64,000 bases of DNA from Pythium myriotylum. Its lineage: Eukaryota > Oomycota > Peronosporomycetes > Pythiales > Pythiaceae. Both the position numbers and the translations under genes were made by a program. Below the pieces are notes generated by a model. It was given only the letters and a program-made list of their open reading frames with translations, did not search any database and was not told where the DNA came from. Location: NCBI GenBank assembly GCA_023091665.1, contig JALJCQ010000017.1, positions 1,798,001 to 1,862,000 on the forward strand, written 5' to 3'. This document shows positions 43,678 through 53,794 of the stretch, piece by piece (position 1 is the first letter of the stretch; the number at the start of each line of letters is the position of its first letter).

Positions 43678-45903
43678 CTAGGTTCCGTTCGAGAGGACCA
43701 CATAAGCCTGCTTCGCTTGTCCCTGCTTTTTCTCCAGTACCTTCATCATCTTTGTACTGCCTTCACCGGAAAGAAGCTTCTGAGCCTCAAGCTCTTCTTT
43801 TAACTGCTTCAACCTTTTATCTTGTTTCTTCTTTCCGGGTTTGTGGCCATGGAACTTGTACGATAGTAGCCGGAAAGCCTCTTTCTTCGTCAAAAGTCGG
43901 CCAAACTCGTCGCGGTAGTCAAGCTTGACGCCGTCTTTGACGCGCAACTCTTCTTCAACGTTGCGATCGCGGGCGTCATTAGCACGACCGGCCTGACGCT
44001 CCACACGAGACTCGCGCAAGTCGCCCGTGCGTTTGAGAAGGGCAAGCGTCGCGCCCATTCCCATACCGACAAGAGGTTGGTCATCCGCCCATCCTTCCTT
44101 CTCTTCTTCTCCTTCTCCTTCTTCGTTGGCATTGGTATTGTCAGTCGCCCGTTGTTCTTCATGACCTCTGTCGACTTCCTTGTCATCCCCTCCACGTTGA
44201 CTTGCTGAAGTGACAGATGCCTGAGCCGACACTCCTGTAGAAATAGTACCAAGCTGAGTCGAACGCTGTTCAATTGCAGATCGTAACCGTGTTTCGAAAT
44301 CAGTCGCATCATTGAAGACGACAGCATTTGCTTTCTCCTCTGCTTCTGAGTTGATGAACACGTTTCCGACGACTGCACTACCTCCATTTTGACCCATGTG
44401 TTCATCACCGTCGTTATCGACAGTTGCAACCGCCTGTGAGACGATGCTGGCGATCTTTTCTTCATTACCCATGTTGATTGGAGCCGAACTTTGTTGCTTC
44501 AACTGCGCAATCTGACGAGCACGAGCAAGTGTGGCACTCAGCTCCAGATCTACGTCGTCTTCGACTTCTGCGAGTCTTCTCTTGCGTTTGGCTGGGGCAG
44601 AAGACGCAGCCAACGCGCTCTGCGCCACAGCGTTCGCCTTCTCACGAGCCTCCTGGAAACGACGCAAGTTAGCTTCTTCCTCATCGTCATCGTCATGATT
44701 GGGACGACGACGGCGCCCGCGATCACTCTTGGCATTTTCATTTAGCTTGGCTTCCTCCTCGAGCTGCTGGATGAGCGTGGTTGCATCCTGGGCACCCGCA
44801 GGTTCGTCTACCCCGTCATCTTGCACTTTGCGCATCTTCTTCTTCTTCCGCATTTTCTTGCCTTTCTTCGAAAACTGGGCCTCCATCTCCTCAACCGTGT
44901 AGTAGTCATCAATTGACTTACTCTTGTTCATCGACAGCGACACAACTTCCTCGTCTAAGTCGTCTACTTTTGACGTCTCGGTGGAGGAAACCTTGGCGAT
45001 GCTAGCGCCTTGGTCATCGAGCGTAAACTTCTTTGAGTCTTCAGCTTGCTTCATCTCTTCATCTTCATCGTAATGAGCGAGAACGGCGGACTTCTTCGGT
45101 TTCTTTCGCTTCAATGCAGCACCCATCTCCACGAACTCGTCGTCGTCGAAACCCGAATAAACAGGCATTGACGCGCGCAGAGCCTGTTTTTGACGAGCCT
45201 CTCGGCGATCGCGTTCGCTTAGCTCCACATTCACGAGCTCGTCGTCGTCGTCGTTCACATCATTGCCATCCTCCCTGAGGATGCGCGAGTCTTTCAGAGT
45301 CAACACAACTTCCTCTCCTTCCTCAAAAGCGTTGAGGTCGTGACCGACCGTCATGCCCGCCAACGACGTCGCATCGTACGTCGCCTCTTCATGATGTCGA
45401 CTTTCACTCTTGGTCTTCGCCTCCTTTTCGGCCACTGCAATGCGGCTCTGCTTGACCCAGTCGAGCGCACTCGTGGAGCCTGTCGCTTTGAGCTGTTCTC
45501 CAATAGATTTACCCGCCAGTTTCTGGGTCAGCTCGCGCTTTCGCTTCGACTTCTCGAGTGCCTTCTTAATCTCGAGCTGCTCATTCTCCTCTGCGACCTG
45601 GGCACTCGTCTTTTGCAGGTTCACAACGTTCTTCTCGGCCTTCTTCTCGAGCGAGAGCGGCTTGAGTCCGAGCGAGATACGGAGCTTGTTGGTCTCCTCG
45701 ATGCTCATGGAGATCTCGCCGTTCTCCTCGGTGGTCTTCGGGGCAGCGTCGTCATGACTCTCCCGACGACGTGGAGGGCGGCGGTCACGACTGCGACTGC
45801 GACTCCTTCCCCGCTCGCGTCGATCGCGATCGTCGCGTCGCGAGCTCTCGTGGCGACGCCGTGAGGAGCGCGTAGGCGATCGCGATGGACTGCGGCGGCC
45901 CAT
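43678..45903 (-). CDS. SART1: SART1/SNU66, U4/U6.U5 tri-snRNP protein
   Basis: Single exon, 741 residues. An Arg/Ser-rich N-terminus (GRRSPSRSPTRSSRR) leads into MSIEETNKLRISLGLKPLSL, the signature start of the family. It continues with VLTLKDSRIL, a long charged, coiled-coil-rich middle with repeated acidic runs, and the C-terminal RDEFGRLLTKKEAFRLLSYK and FHGHKPGKKKQDKRLKQLKE, which match the end of SART1. The protein bridges U4/U6 and U5 in the tri-snRNP. The in-frame GTG upstream is not needed; ATG 45903 was chosen. It ends 93 bp from the stop of the neighbouring plus-strand gene. Confidence 0.95.
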   Translation of the reverse strand: MGRRSPSRSPTRSSRRRHESSRRDDRDRRERGRSRSRSRDRRPPRRRESHDDAAPKTTEENGEISMSIEETNKLRISLGLKPLSLEKKAEKNVVNLQKTSAQVAEENEQLEIKKALEKSKRKRELTQKLAGKSIGEQLKATGSTSALDWVKQSRIAVAEKEAKTKSESRHHEEATYDATSLAGMTVGHDLNAFEEGEEVVLTLKDSRILREDGNDVNDDDDELVNVELSERDRREARQKQALRASMPVYSGFDDDEFVEMGAALKRKKPKKSAVLAHYDEDEEMKQAEDSKKFTLDDQGASIAKVSSTETSKVDDLDEEVVSLSMNKSKSIDDYYTVEEMEAQFSKKGKKMRKKKKMRKVQDDGVDEPAGAQDATTLIQQLEEEAKLNENAKSDRGRRRRPNHDDDDEEEANLRRFQEAREKANAVAQSALAASSAPAKRKRRLAEVEDDVDLELSATLARARQIAQLKQQSSAPINMGNEEKIASIVSQAVATVDNDGDEHMGQNGGSAVVGNVFINSEAEEKANAVVFNDATDFETRLRSAIEQRSTQLGTISTGVSAQASVTSASQRGGDDKEVDRGHEEQRATDNTNANEEGEGEEEKEGWADDQPLVGMGMGATLALLKRTGDLRESRVERQAGRANDARDRNVEEELRVKDGVKLDYRDEFGRLLTKKEAFRLLSYKFHGHKPGKKKQDKRLKQLKEELEAQKLLSGEGSTKMMKVLEKKQGQAKQAYVVLSNGT

Positions 45904-46120
45904 TCGTCGAGAGGTGCTTTCCAAGTGTCGGGCGCCTCCGCGGGTTGATACTCGCACCGCGTAGTCTCGAATAGTGGACTATCACCATCCACCTTGAACA
46001 GGTGGACTGTAGCCATGTTTCTGGTGGAAGGCCAAGCCCAACCGTTTATTAGCATGTCAAACCTGTGGCTCGAGTTTGCCGCTCGGGCCACAGGGCTTTT
46101 AATACAATGGCTGGGCTCAT

Positions 46121-46908
46121 TCAGGCCGTCACCGCAGAGCTGCGCCGTTTGAGCGCAGCCGCTGCGTCTATTTGGTGAGCGGGCCGCACGGAATGTCCCA
46201 TGACTGCTACAATCTTCCGAAACACAGCGTCCTCGTCGCTAGTGTTTGGGGCCAAGAATGCATAGGCCTGCTGGGCAAGCGCGAGATCGAGCTCGTGGCG
46301 CTCGTCGAAAGTCGCGCATGCGCGCAGGATCCGATGTAGAGTAGAGCGAAGCGTCGGGTCCGGATCCGTGTCTGTGTTACCCGAGAGGGTTTCGAACAAC
46401 AAGTCGACGATTCGATCCGCAGACTTGGCGTTAGGACATCCGTCGCACGGACAGAGGTAGTCGTTCACCCAGATATCGCGCTGCGCGCTTGCTGTGATCG
46501 TGAATGTCAGACCGCGATCGCTTCCCGGGAAAAAGAGGCGTAACTCACCGTAGCGGCGAGCGCGATTCGCTCGTGTTCGGCGGGTCGTCTTCTTGTGCTT
46601 GAGCTGAAGACCATCGTCCGCGACGGACTCGCTCGCCCGTGGCGGTGTGGGCGAGCTCGTGTGGGACGGCGTGCGCGGCCGCTCTTCCTTCGGAGGGTCA
46701 GGCTGGCGCTTGTCGTGGAGTTGGTTTGTTGGTGTGTCAGCCGCGAGTCCGATCGAGATCGCGCTGGAGAGTGTGGCTGCGGACGGGCGCGTCGAGAGCG
46801 CCGAGGCGTCGATCGCTGCAAGACCACGCGCGCGTCAGTGGCGAGACCTCGCGAGCCTGCGCCGCGCTCCATACCTGAGATGTCGACACAGCAGTTGATC
46901 GCGCCCAT
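46121..46908 (-). CDS. Small protein with an N-myristoylation-type start, unassigned
   Basis: Three exons: 46908..46875, 46815..46549 and 46491..46121. Both introns (59 and 57 bp) are phase 1, and together they give 223 residues in one frame. It opens MGAINCCVDIS: Gly2, small residue at 5-6 and a Cys pair at 6-7, as in myristoylated and palmitoylated proteins. Residues 12-95 are Pro/Ser/Thr-rich and end in a very basic patch (LKHKKTTRRTRANRARRYG). The C-terminal half is mainly helical and starts DIWVNDYLCPCDGCPNAKSA, with a CPCDGC cluster, then DRIVDLLFETLSGN and further helices. I do not recognise the family; membrane-face attachment is inferred from the N-terminus only. Confidence 0.72.
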
Positions 46909-47160
46909 GACTGTCGGGACTCGACGCGCGGCCCGTCCGCGGACTCAGATCCAAGAGTGCGATGCTACGTGGAGGCGCGTTTCGCAGGCACAACGTTCCC
47001 ACGGGAGCCGGGACATCGACGTCGTGCGTGCGTTGCCTGTCTCTAGACGAAGTGTAGCCAAAATAGGGTGTCATCCGATACGAACCGATAGGTTAGCATC
47101 CACTATCTTGTTCATGGTTTGGCGGGAACCGACAGTTGGCAACGAGGATATCTGCCGACC

Positions 47161-48083
47161 ATGGACTCGGACGAGTCGCAGCTGACGGCGTCGGCGACGG
47201 ACTTCGACCGCGAGAACCTCAATGAGGACGTCGACCGCATGAAGACGCTCTGGATCAACGAGACGGTGCGTTCTTCCGAGTCGACGCGCTCGCTACGCCG
47301 CGCTGACAACGGGTCGTCTACAGAACTCTCCCGAAGTGCTACCGTACGACGAAGAAATGATGGCGATCATGATGGAGCAGATCAAGAACCAGGTGCGTCA
47401 CTCCACGAATGAAGTGGTGCTGCGTGTTTGCACGGAGGTCTCAGGTTTCGTTCGCCCACTACTATAGCAAGAGTATGTGGACTCAGTCTATGAAGACAAG
47501 GAAACGCTCACCGAGGAGAAGGCGTTCATCAACAAGCTCTACCAAATGGAAATCGATCGTCTCAAGTTCATGGTCTCTTCGTATCTGCGCACACGCTTGC
47601 GGAAGGTTCGTCGTCCTGCAGAAATCATGCTCGGTGAGGGTTCTGATCGAAGCAAATGGATGCAGATTGAGCGCTTTGCCATCCACATATTGAGCGACCC
47701 TCTGCTGACACAAAGACTCTCACAAAAGGAGATCCAATTCGCTAAGCAGTATGTGATGCTGTTCGAGAACCATGTGAATGAACTTGCGTTGGGTAAGTTC
47801 CCGGACGATCATCGCAGCATCACGGGCGACGGCATGGGTGCGTGGCAAATCCTCGAAGATCACGTGATTCCGCGAGCATCGGTAGTAACAATGTTCCATT
47901 TCGGTAGTCCTTCAACCAGACCTCGACAGCTTCGTGTTCTGCGAGAGCAAAGAGTCTCTCGGGGAACTTCAGTGTGATGACCAAGGCGTCGAATACATCA
48001 CAATGCGTCGTGGAGACCGCCACGTGCTCCGCTACCGAGCGGTCAAGGACGAACTCGACAGCGGGCGCCTGGTTCTCTTGTAA
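47161..48083 (+). CDS. GINS4: GINS complex subunit SLD5
   Basis: Exons 47161..47265, 47324..47392, 47468..47837 and 47920..48083, giving 235 residues against about 220 in other species. Family blocks run in order: NEDVDRMKTLWINE, SPEVLPYDEEMMAIMMEQI, the core helix YQMEIDRLKFMVSSYLRTRL, an acid-poor middle with SQKEIQFAKQYVMLFENHV, and the C-terminal B domain MDLDSFVFCESKESLGEL..VLRYRAVKDELDSGRLVLL. The last splice (phase 1) is fixed by DLDSFVF, the counterpart of DLDSYVF. SLD5 belongs to the CMG helicase for DNA replication. A read-through frame in exon 3 is an intron artefact. Confidence 0.93.
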
Positions 48084-48246
48084 GAGGGTGTGTGTGGAGA
48101 CAAAACCAAGCATACAGGAAGTTCACGTCGGAGGAAAAGGTCATTAAGTTATCAATGTACCACAGACACTCAGAGAGGTATGTTGGTGGGGGCTGTCACG
48201 GCGCCACACGGAGGAGAATTTTCACGTCGTGGAAAGGGGCGACATG

Positions 48247-48962
48247 TCACCAGAGAGGATTGGATGCCGTTGCGGCTGCTGCAAAGACGACGAAAAAGGC
48301 TGCGGGCTGGAAAATAGCGAGAGTCAGAGCGAGCTGTGGTATCAAGGAGCACACAAGGGGCACGTACGATGAGGAAAACCTCTTGTGTGATCAAAACTGC
48401 AACCTGGAAGTACTCATACGGAGTGAACTCGTACTTGGGTATGCAATACCTCTCATAGAGATGTGGTGCGAGAAGTATGTTGCGCGCGAACTCCATCATG
48501 CACACTAACAGGTACTGAGAGCACACCAATGAAGCGCGGGTAAGTGGGACTCATTTGGCACCAGAGAACACTGCAAGATCGAACAGTGACCGTACCACGA
48601 TTGTCCAGCTCAGCTTCTCAGACCGGAAAGCGAGAAGTCCAGTGAGCCCCACAAAGCACGCAAAGCTATTTGACAGCCTGGCGACACACACGAGACACGT
48701 TAGCCATTCGCAGTCGCAGCGCTCCGCGCCGCCGGGTTGAGACGCACCAAAGGTAGTTCCAGGAGGCGAGGAAGCCGAGCACGATCTGCGCGTACGAGAT
48801 GAAGCGGATGCGCTGCGATCTCCGGTTCACTGTGGCCCACTTGTGCTTCTGGTGCTCGAAGCCGCCCGTGTAGAACCGCGGCAACTGGGACGACGCGTTC
48901 GACAGCGTGGACTGCGATCGCAGCAGGATCGGCTCGTAGACGCTCTTGGCCTCGGCGCCCAT
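48247..48962 (-). CDS. Four-helix membrane protein, unassigned (a)
   Basis: Exons 48962..48748, 48677..48596, 48514..48368 and 48306..48247, giving 167 residues; every junction keeps frame. The first 50 residues are polar. Four hydrophobic segments follow: FISYAQIVLGFLASWNYLWL, FACFVGLTGLLAFR, TIVYLLVCMMEFARNILLA and, after a polar loop (YERYCIPKYEFTPYEY), FQVAVLITQEVFLIPAAFFVVFAAAATA. The layout with a large loop before the last helix recalls MARVEL or tetraspan-type proteins, without their signatures. The 3' end faces SLD5, 163 bp away. It is head-to-head with another four-helix gene at 49673. Confidence 0.72.
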
Positions 48963-49672
48963 GGGTGTGGACCGAATCAGTGGTGGCGGAGGCGGCGGAG
49001 GCTGCGTTGTGGCGTGTTGCGTTGTCTCGGCTCTCGGTCGCGCCGCGTCTTCTCTCGTCCGGGTGATTGGAGTCAGATCTCCTCACTCAGCACCCAACCT
49101 GGTGGCGCGTGAGTAATCTGGCGCGAGCACAAGTACGTATCGTCCGCACGTTCAGCGGAACTTCAGTTCGGCGGAGCCGTTCGCGAAATGGCTGCGGACT
49201 GTGGGCGACGCCTTTGGCCGATCGAGTCGTCGACTTCGACAAGAAGTCCGGCGCCGGTGACCGACCGGGCTGGGAGCAAGCGAAGGCGGCGCAGCCGGCG
49301 GCCGAAAAGAACGAAAGTGTTGGTGCCAGTTGCTTCGTCTGTCGCCCGGAGGTCTCGCCGTGATTGGCTCGGGCGGGAAACAGCAGGTCGCGTTTTGGTG
49401 TGGGAGAGACGCCTTCTCTTTGGCAAAAATTGGCGCGTTCTCGGCGCCTTTCCTGGTAAACCTCCGCGCGAGAGTCGCGAACGAAACGGGCGCGTGATGG
49501 CGCGCGTCCGAAAGCATCTCGCCAGTTTACGGCGCGCTCGCCACAAGCAGCCGCGAGAGAAATGCGTCGCATAAGAAGAATGGCTCGACTCAGGCGCCGG
49601 GGCGAGAAGGAGAATATTTCGAAGCAGCAGAGTGGTCAGCAGTGATATCTGGAAGAACGCTCGTCGAGAACG
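48963..49672. other. Head-to-head spacer between two four-helix membrane protein genes
   Basis: 710 bp. ATTGG (inverted CCAAT) occurs at 49363-49367 and 49429-49433, the second within AATTGGCGCG. Long overlapping frames on both strands here are Arg-rich GC artefacts with no family sequence. Confidence 0.5.
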
Positions 49673-50378
49673 ATGCGGGTCGCGCGGTTCCTCCAAGTTT
49701 ACCCGACCGTTCTCGCTCTCATCGTCGTGGTCAGTGCAACTATCCTCCCACTTCCAATTTGAAGCTCGGTGGTGGACTGACGACACATGGATCGCACACA
49801 CACGAAGGCCAGTGCCATTGTGTGCGAATGGTTCCACAGTCACGACCTGGCTAGTCGGGAGAAGTACGATGACAGTTCGATCAAGTACAGCCTCACCAGC
49901 GGCCCGCAGCTAGCGTCCACAGTGCTCCTACTGTATTACGCTTGCACGTTCCACCGTCGTGGAAGCGACTTCTCTCATCAGCTCATGGCTGAGTCATGTC
50001 TACATCAATCCCTGACCGCGCTTCTCGTCGCTTCCGTCCTCCACTCAAGTTTCCACATGACCCACAGCGGATGCTGCGCGTTCCCCGATCTATGGTAAGC
50101 TTGCGGTGGCACCCCCGCCCTCAGTTAAAAACGTACTCTGACGACCACGACGTGTATGATGGACTAGCCCCGTAGATGTCTATGATTGTCAATTGCGAGA
50201 GATCTTCGAGTGCCCAAAACGCTTAGAGAGTTTCCCGCACTTCGACTTCATGTTCCGCTTTGCCCAAGTGGTTGCGACGTGCGTGATACTCACAGCGATG
50301 AACAGCATCATCCCGATCCATCGACTCAAGCATTTACAATCGCGATTCCGTCGAGCTGAGACTCTGGCGCTTGGCTGA
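49673..50378 (+). CDS. Four-helix membrane protein, unassigned (b)
   Basis: Exons 49673..49729, 49808..50094 and 50168..50378, giving 184 residues with all phases consistent. Helix 1 is at the very start (FLQVYPTVLALIVVASAIVC), then a soluble loop (SHDLASREKYDDSSIKYSLT), helix 2 (LASTVLLLYYACTF), helix 3 (LTALLVASVLHSSFHM), a Cys-bearing loop and helix 4 (FMFRFAQVVATCVILTAMNS), with a basic tail (RLKHLQSRFRRAE). It differs in sequence from the divergent neighbour (a), though both have four helices. No family assigned. Confidence 0.7.
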
Positions 50379-50462
50379 CTTGCGCAAAAGTACTATTCTC
50401 TTGCAGACTATCCTTCCAGTGACAACGAAGGAAGAGATATTTAACTGAAAATTCAATTCGAA

Positions 50463-51143
50463 TTACCTCAGAAGAGTTGCCCACGGATCATCCAGAAACG
50501 TCGGCTTGAAAAGAACTCTGCCCTCTCGCTGCTGAGCTTTCCCATGCACCAACCCAATTACCTCGAGAGAATTGTGTTGAGAGGGTGCAGGAAGTTCGGT
50601 CGCAGTCATCGTCGCCTGATTGATTCGAAGGAGCGGGAGCCAAGGATCTTCCAGGAACGACGGGAGAAAAAAACGTGCTGCTCCATCAAAGTCACTTCAA
50701 GATCATAGAAACGTCAGGTTCTAGCCGGACTAGGATGCAAGGCGGAGCTCGCACCGTTTTCGCTTCAGTGGTCCGTAGTGGTTCTGGTCATGGTGCTCTC
50801 CGAATCGACCTCTCCCACCTCTACCACGCCCGCGCTGATTGCCTCGCCCACCGCGACTTCCTCTTCCCCCCCGATATCCACCTCGACCACCTCTTCCTTG
50901 ACTGCCACCACCGTACATATTGCTCTTGTCCTGCCGGTGCTCGTTCGCTCGACCTGACGACCGGCCAAACTGAAGTGGCAACTGCTGGTCGTTGCGGGGC
51001 TGCTGCGCCCCAAACGTGGCTTGCACTTCGCGCATCATGGCCTGGAGGTGAGGAGGCAGCTCGGTCGCGTGACTTCGGCTCCCTGCGTCGCCTCCTCCGT
51101 GCGGAGGCGGCGGAGGTGGCGGAGGTGCTTGCTTTGCATCCAT
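50463..51143 (-). CDS. RGG protein with doubled C-terminal MPLKIP/TTDN1-like motif
   Basis: Exons 51143..50755 and 50694..50463 with a 60-bp phase-2 intron, giving 206 residues. It starts MDAKQAPPPPPPPPHGGG, then a short helix (PPHLQAMMREVQATFG), then an RGG domain (about 70-125). Exon 2 holds FFLPSFLEDPWLPLL and, at the very end, FKPTFLDDPWATLLR. This is twice the pattern aromatic-x-P-(S/T)-x-L-(E/D)-D-P-W-x-x-L found once near the C-terminus of human MPLKIP (TTDN1), a Gly/Arg/Pro-rich protein mutated in non-photosensitive trichothiodystrophy and linked to the lariat debranching enzyme. The relationship is inferred from this motif and the composition only. Confidence 0.68.
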
Positions 51144-51472
51144 TTCTCTGTTGTCTTGGCTGAAGTGAACACTCTTCCTCCTAAGTTAACCCTTTCCACC
51201 TCAAATGAGGTTTTTTAACTTCCTTCCAAAAGAGGTGTTTCGCCCACCAGTCGAGGTTTTTTGCGGCAAGATTGCCTTGGCCATCGGCAGAAACCCTCCT
51301 CCAATCGCCCCGACCGCCGTCCGTGCCGCCGCGCTTCCGGAGGCCGCGCCGACGCGAAAGAGTGAGTGGACGACCTCTGCTGTCTGTTCTGCCGACCCCG
51401 CGGAAAGAAGCCTCGCCTCCTCCACGCCAGACCGAGTGACTGGGTTGTGTGTGCTCTAGTGTGAGGAACAAG
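51144..51472. promoter_or_regulatory. Head-to-head promoter region of the RGG gene and PRP40
   Basis: 329 bp between two divergent start codons. It contains a perfect short palindrome ACCTCAAATGAGGT at 51198-51211 followed by T6, close to the RGG gene start. Its role is unknown. Confidence 0.4.
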
Positions 51473-53794
51473 ATGAGCGACTACCGATACGGACCCAACA
51501 ACGGCGCCCGCGGACCACCCGGCGCACCAGCAGCGTTCTTCGGAGCCGGCGCGCCGCCAGCAGCGATGTTCCCGCCGCGAGGACCGGCGTTTCCTCATAT
51601 GCAGGCGCGCCCCGCCGGCCCGCTCGTCGTTCCGCCCATGGCGATGCTCGCGCGTGGCTTCGTGGCGCCACGACCCATCGTTCCGCCTGTGATGGCGATC
51701 CAGCAGTCGAGTCCTGCGCTTCCACCAGGGTGGAGCGAGCACTTCACCCCTCAAGGCCAGCGATACTACTACAACGCCAGCACAGGCGTGAGCACCTACG
51801 AGTTGCCGAGCGTTGCTGACAAGGCACAACCTGGAGCTGCTGTCGCCGCGGCGCCGTCTTCATCGACGGCTCCCGTCACCTGGATCGAATACACGGATGA
51901 TGCGAGTGGGCAAAAGTACTACTACAACACGATCACAAAAGCTACCACCTGGGACGAGCCTGAGGAGTACCGCATGCAACAAGCGCGCGCCGAAGTCCAA
52001 AAGATGAAGAGCTCGACTGAAGCGAGTGGTGTTGTAGTCGCTGAAGAGCAAAAGCGCAAGGATCAGAAGAGACGCCAGGCAGACGACGAAGCCATCAAGA
52101 TGTACGAGAAGATGTCGAAAGAAGATCGAGTTGCGGCGTTCAAGGCTTTCCTCGAAGAGAAACAGGTTTCATCCCAGTTCAAGTGGCAGGAGGCCCAGCG
52201 TTTTATGTCGAAGGAAGGTTATGACAGCGATCCGCGTTGGAAATTTGCCCTTGCTACCGTGGGTGAGAAAAAGCAGGCTTTCTCCGAGTACTGCACGCAA
52301 GCTGAAAAGAAGGCCAACATCGAGCGAAGACGTCAGGCAAAGCGTGTACGTGAAGAGTACCTGGAACTACTTGGAAACATTGAAGACAAGGTTGTCCAGA
52401 ATCGCATTACGTGGGACGACCTCAACGATGGCGCCGAGTTTTATGGACTCCGTAAAGATCCTCGCTGGCAAGCTATCGAAGCGGTCAAAGACAAGAGGGA
52501 CCTGTTTGAAGGCTTTGTGCAAGATGCCTTGCGGAAGAAACAACAGTCCGATGCCAAGTTAGCTGAAGAGTTCAAGGAAAAATTCATGGCGAAGCTTCGT
52601 GAAAAGTCTCAGGACGTAGTCGAACGGGCATCGTTTACCGGTAAGCGCCGAATCGATGGGGAGCTCAAGAAGAAAATTTGGCTCTACTTTGATGAAATCG
52701 AGGGTGCAGAAGACGTGCGCGATGTGATCCCCAAGCACGAAGTCTATGATTGGACGGAGCAGTATCTTGACGTACTGAAGTCGGAGGAGTCTCAACTGTG
52801 GAAGGCCGAACGCGAGAAGAAGAAGAAGTTGGAGGAGGTCTTCACAGCTAATTTGCAAAACGTTGTGGAAGAGTGGCTAGTCTTGGAGAAGATCGGAATG
52901 AACACCTCATGGAAAGAGGTTGGTGAGGCGTTAACCAACGCGTGTCTTCCGGATCAAGGAGAGCAACCCCCTACGACCCTCAGCGAGCGCCGTCAAAGGA
53001 GAGTGTTCGAGAAAAAGATGAAGCGAGTCCGAGAGCGCATGCTTCCAGCAGTGGAGATCGTTCAGCAGATGCTGGTCAAAGCTGGCTTCGCCGTGTCTTC
53101 TTCATCGACAATTGAAGACTTCAGCGCGGCCGTCAAACAAGGAGTCCTGGCCAATCTTGAGGCGAATAAGCCTGAAGAAGGTGAAGAAGAGGAAGAAGAA
53201 CCTGCTCCAGGTGAAGCGAATCCTCAAGCCCCAACATCTTCTGGGGTGCCGAAAGTGGACCTGCTTCGTGAACTGGAGCGTGCTGTGGAAGCGTCAAATG
53301 AGACTATCGCACTTCCTTTGTTTGCAAGGCATGCTTTTCAACTCCTGCAATATCAGGCGATGCGCTCAAAGGGCCCGACTCGTGAACACTCGAGATCTCC
53401 ATCGCCATCTCGTAAGCGTCGTCGCAGCTCGCTGGACTCTCCCCGCCGAAGCCGATCGCCTTCTCAACGTCGCTCCCGATCGCGTAGTCGTAGCCATAGC
53501 AGTCGTCGTCGACTACGCAGTCGTTCGCAGTCTCGAGATCCGCATGCAGCGCTTGCGATTCCGTCGTATGGTGATCTTCCGACAGCCGGCAAGTCGTTCC
53601 ACGACGATGGGGTGAGCCCACTCCGCACGCCACGAGCTGTAACTTCTGCTGCGGACGAGGCTGCGAAGGCTGAAGAAATTATCCGCCAAGCCCGACTGAA
53701 GCTCATGGCGAAACAACAAGCGAAGCTCGAAGGAGCAGCCGACAGTGAACCGGAAGAGGGAGAAGAGATGGAGGAAGGCGAAGTGGAAGAGTGA
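51473..53794 (+). CDS. PRPF40: PRP40, U1 snRNP splicing factor with WW and FF domains
   Basis: Single exon, 773 residues. A Pro/Ala-rich N-terminus is followed by two WW domains (about 83-112 LPPGWSEHFTPQGQRYYYNA and about 138-168 TWIEYTDD..KYYYNTITKATTWDEP), then a chain of FF domains. FF1 includes AFKAFLEEKQV and DPRWKFALATV; FF2 has WDDLNDGAEFYGLRKDPRW; at least two further weaker ones follow. The C-terminus has an RS-rich stretch (SRSPSPSRKRRRSS) and a Glu-rich end. PRP40 links U1 snRNP with the branch-point factors and the polymerase CTD. The in-frame GTG upstream was ignored in favour of ATG 51473. Confidence 0.95.
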   Translation: MSDYRYGPNNGARGPPGAPAAFFGAGAPPAAMFPPRGPAFPHMQARPAGPLVVPPMAMLARGFVAPRPIVPPVMAIQQSSPALPPGWSEHFTPQGQRYYYNASTGVSTYELPSVADKAQPGAAVAAAPSSSTAPVTWIEYTDDASGQKYYYNTITKATTWDEPEEYRMQQARAEVQKMKSSTEASGVVVAEEQKRKDQKRRQADDEAIKMYEKMSKEDRVAAFKAFLEEKQVSSQFKWQEAQRFMSKEGYDSDPRWKFALATVGEKKQAFSEYCTQAEKKANIERRRQAKRVREEYLELLGNIEDKVVQNRITWDDLNDGAEFYGLRKDPRWQAIEAVKDKRDLFEGFVQDALRKKQQSDAKLAEEFKEKFMAKLREKSQDVVERASFTGKRRIDGELKKKIWLYFDEIEGAEDVRDVIPKHEVYDWTEQYLDVLKSEESQLWKAEREKKKKLEEVFTANLQNVVEEWLVLEKIGMNTSWKEVGEALTNACLPDQGEQPPTTLSERRQRRVFEKKMKRVRERMLPAVEIVQQMLVKAGFAVSSSSTIEDFSAAVKQGVLANLEANKPEEGEEEEEEPAPGEANPQAPTSSGVPKVDLLRELERAVEASNETIALPLFARHAFQLLQYQAMRSKGPTREHSRSPSPSRKRRRSSLDSPRRSRSPSQRRSRSRSRSHSSRRRLRSRSQSRDPHAALAIPSYGDLPTAGKSFHDDGVSPLRTPRAVTSAADEAAKAEEIIRQARLKLMAKQQAKLEGAADSEPEEGEEMEEGEVEE

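Noticed and set aside
47838..47977. Extension of SLD5 exon 3 to a stop at 47977
   Set aside because: The GTGCGT donor at 47838 joined to 47920 gives DLDSFVF and the conserved SLD5 C-terminal domain, whereas the extension has no family match.
49163..49843. 226-codon minus-strand and 128-codon plus-strand frames in the spacer between the two four-helix genes
   Set aside because: Both are Arg-rich, overlap each other and contain no recognisable domain; the minus frame also covers exon 1 of the plus-strand gene.
51198..51216. Palindrome ACCTCAAATGAGGT followed by T6, resembling a rho-independent terminator
   Set aside because: It sits in the promoter region of two divergent eukaryotic genes, where this type of terminator does not apply; kept only as a note in the spacer entry.
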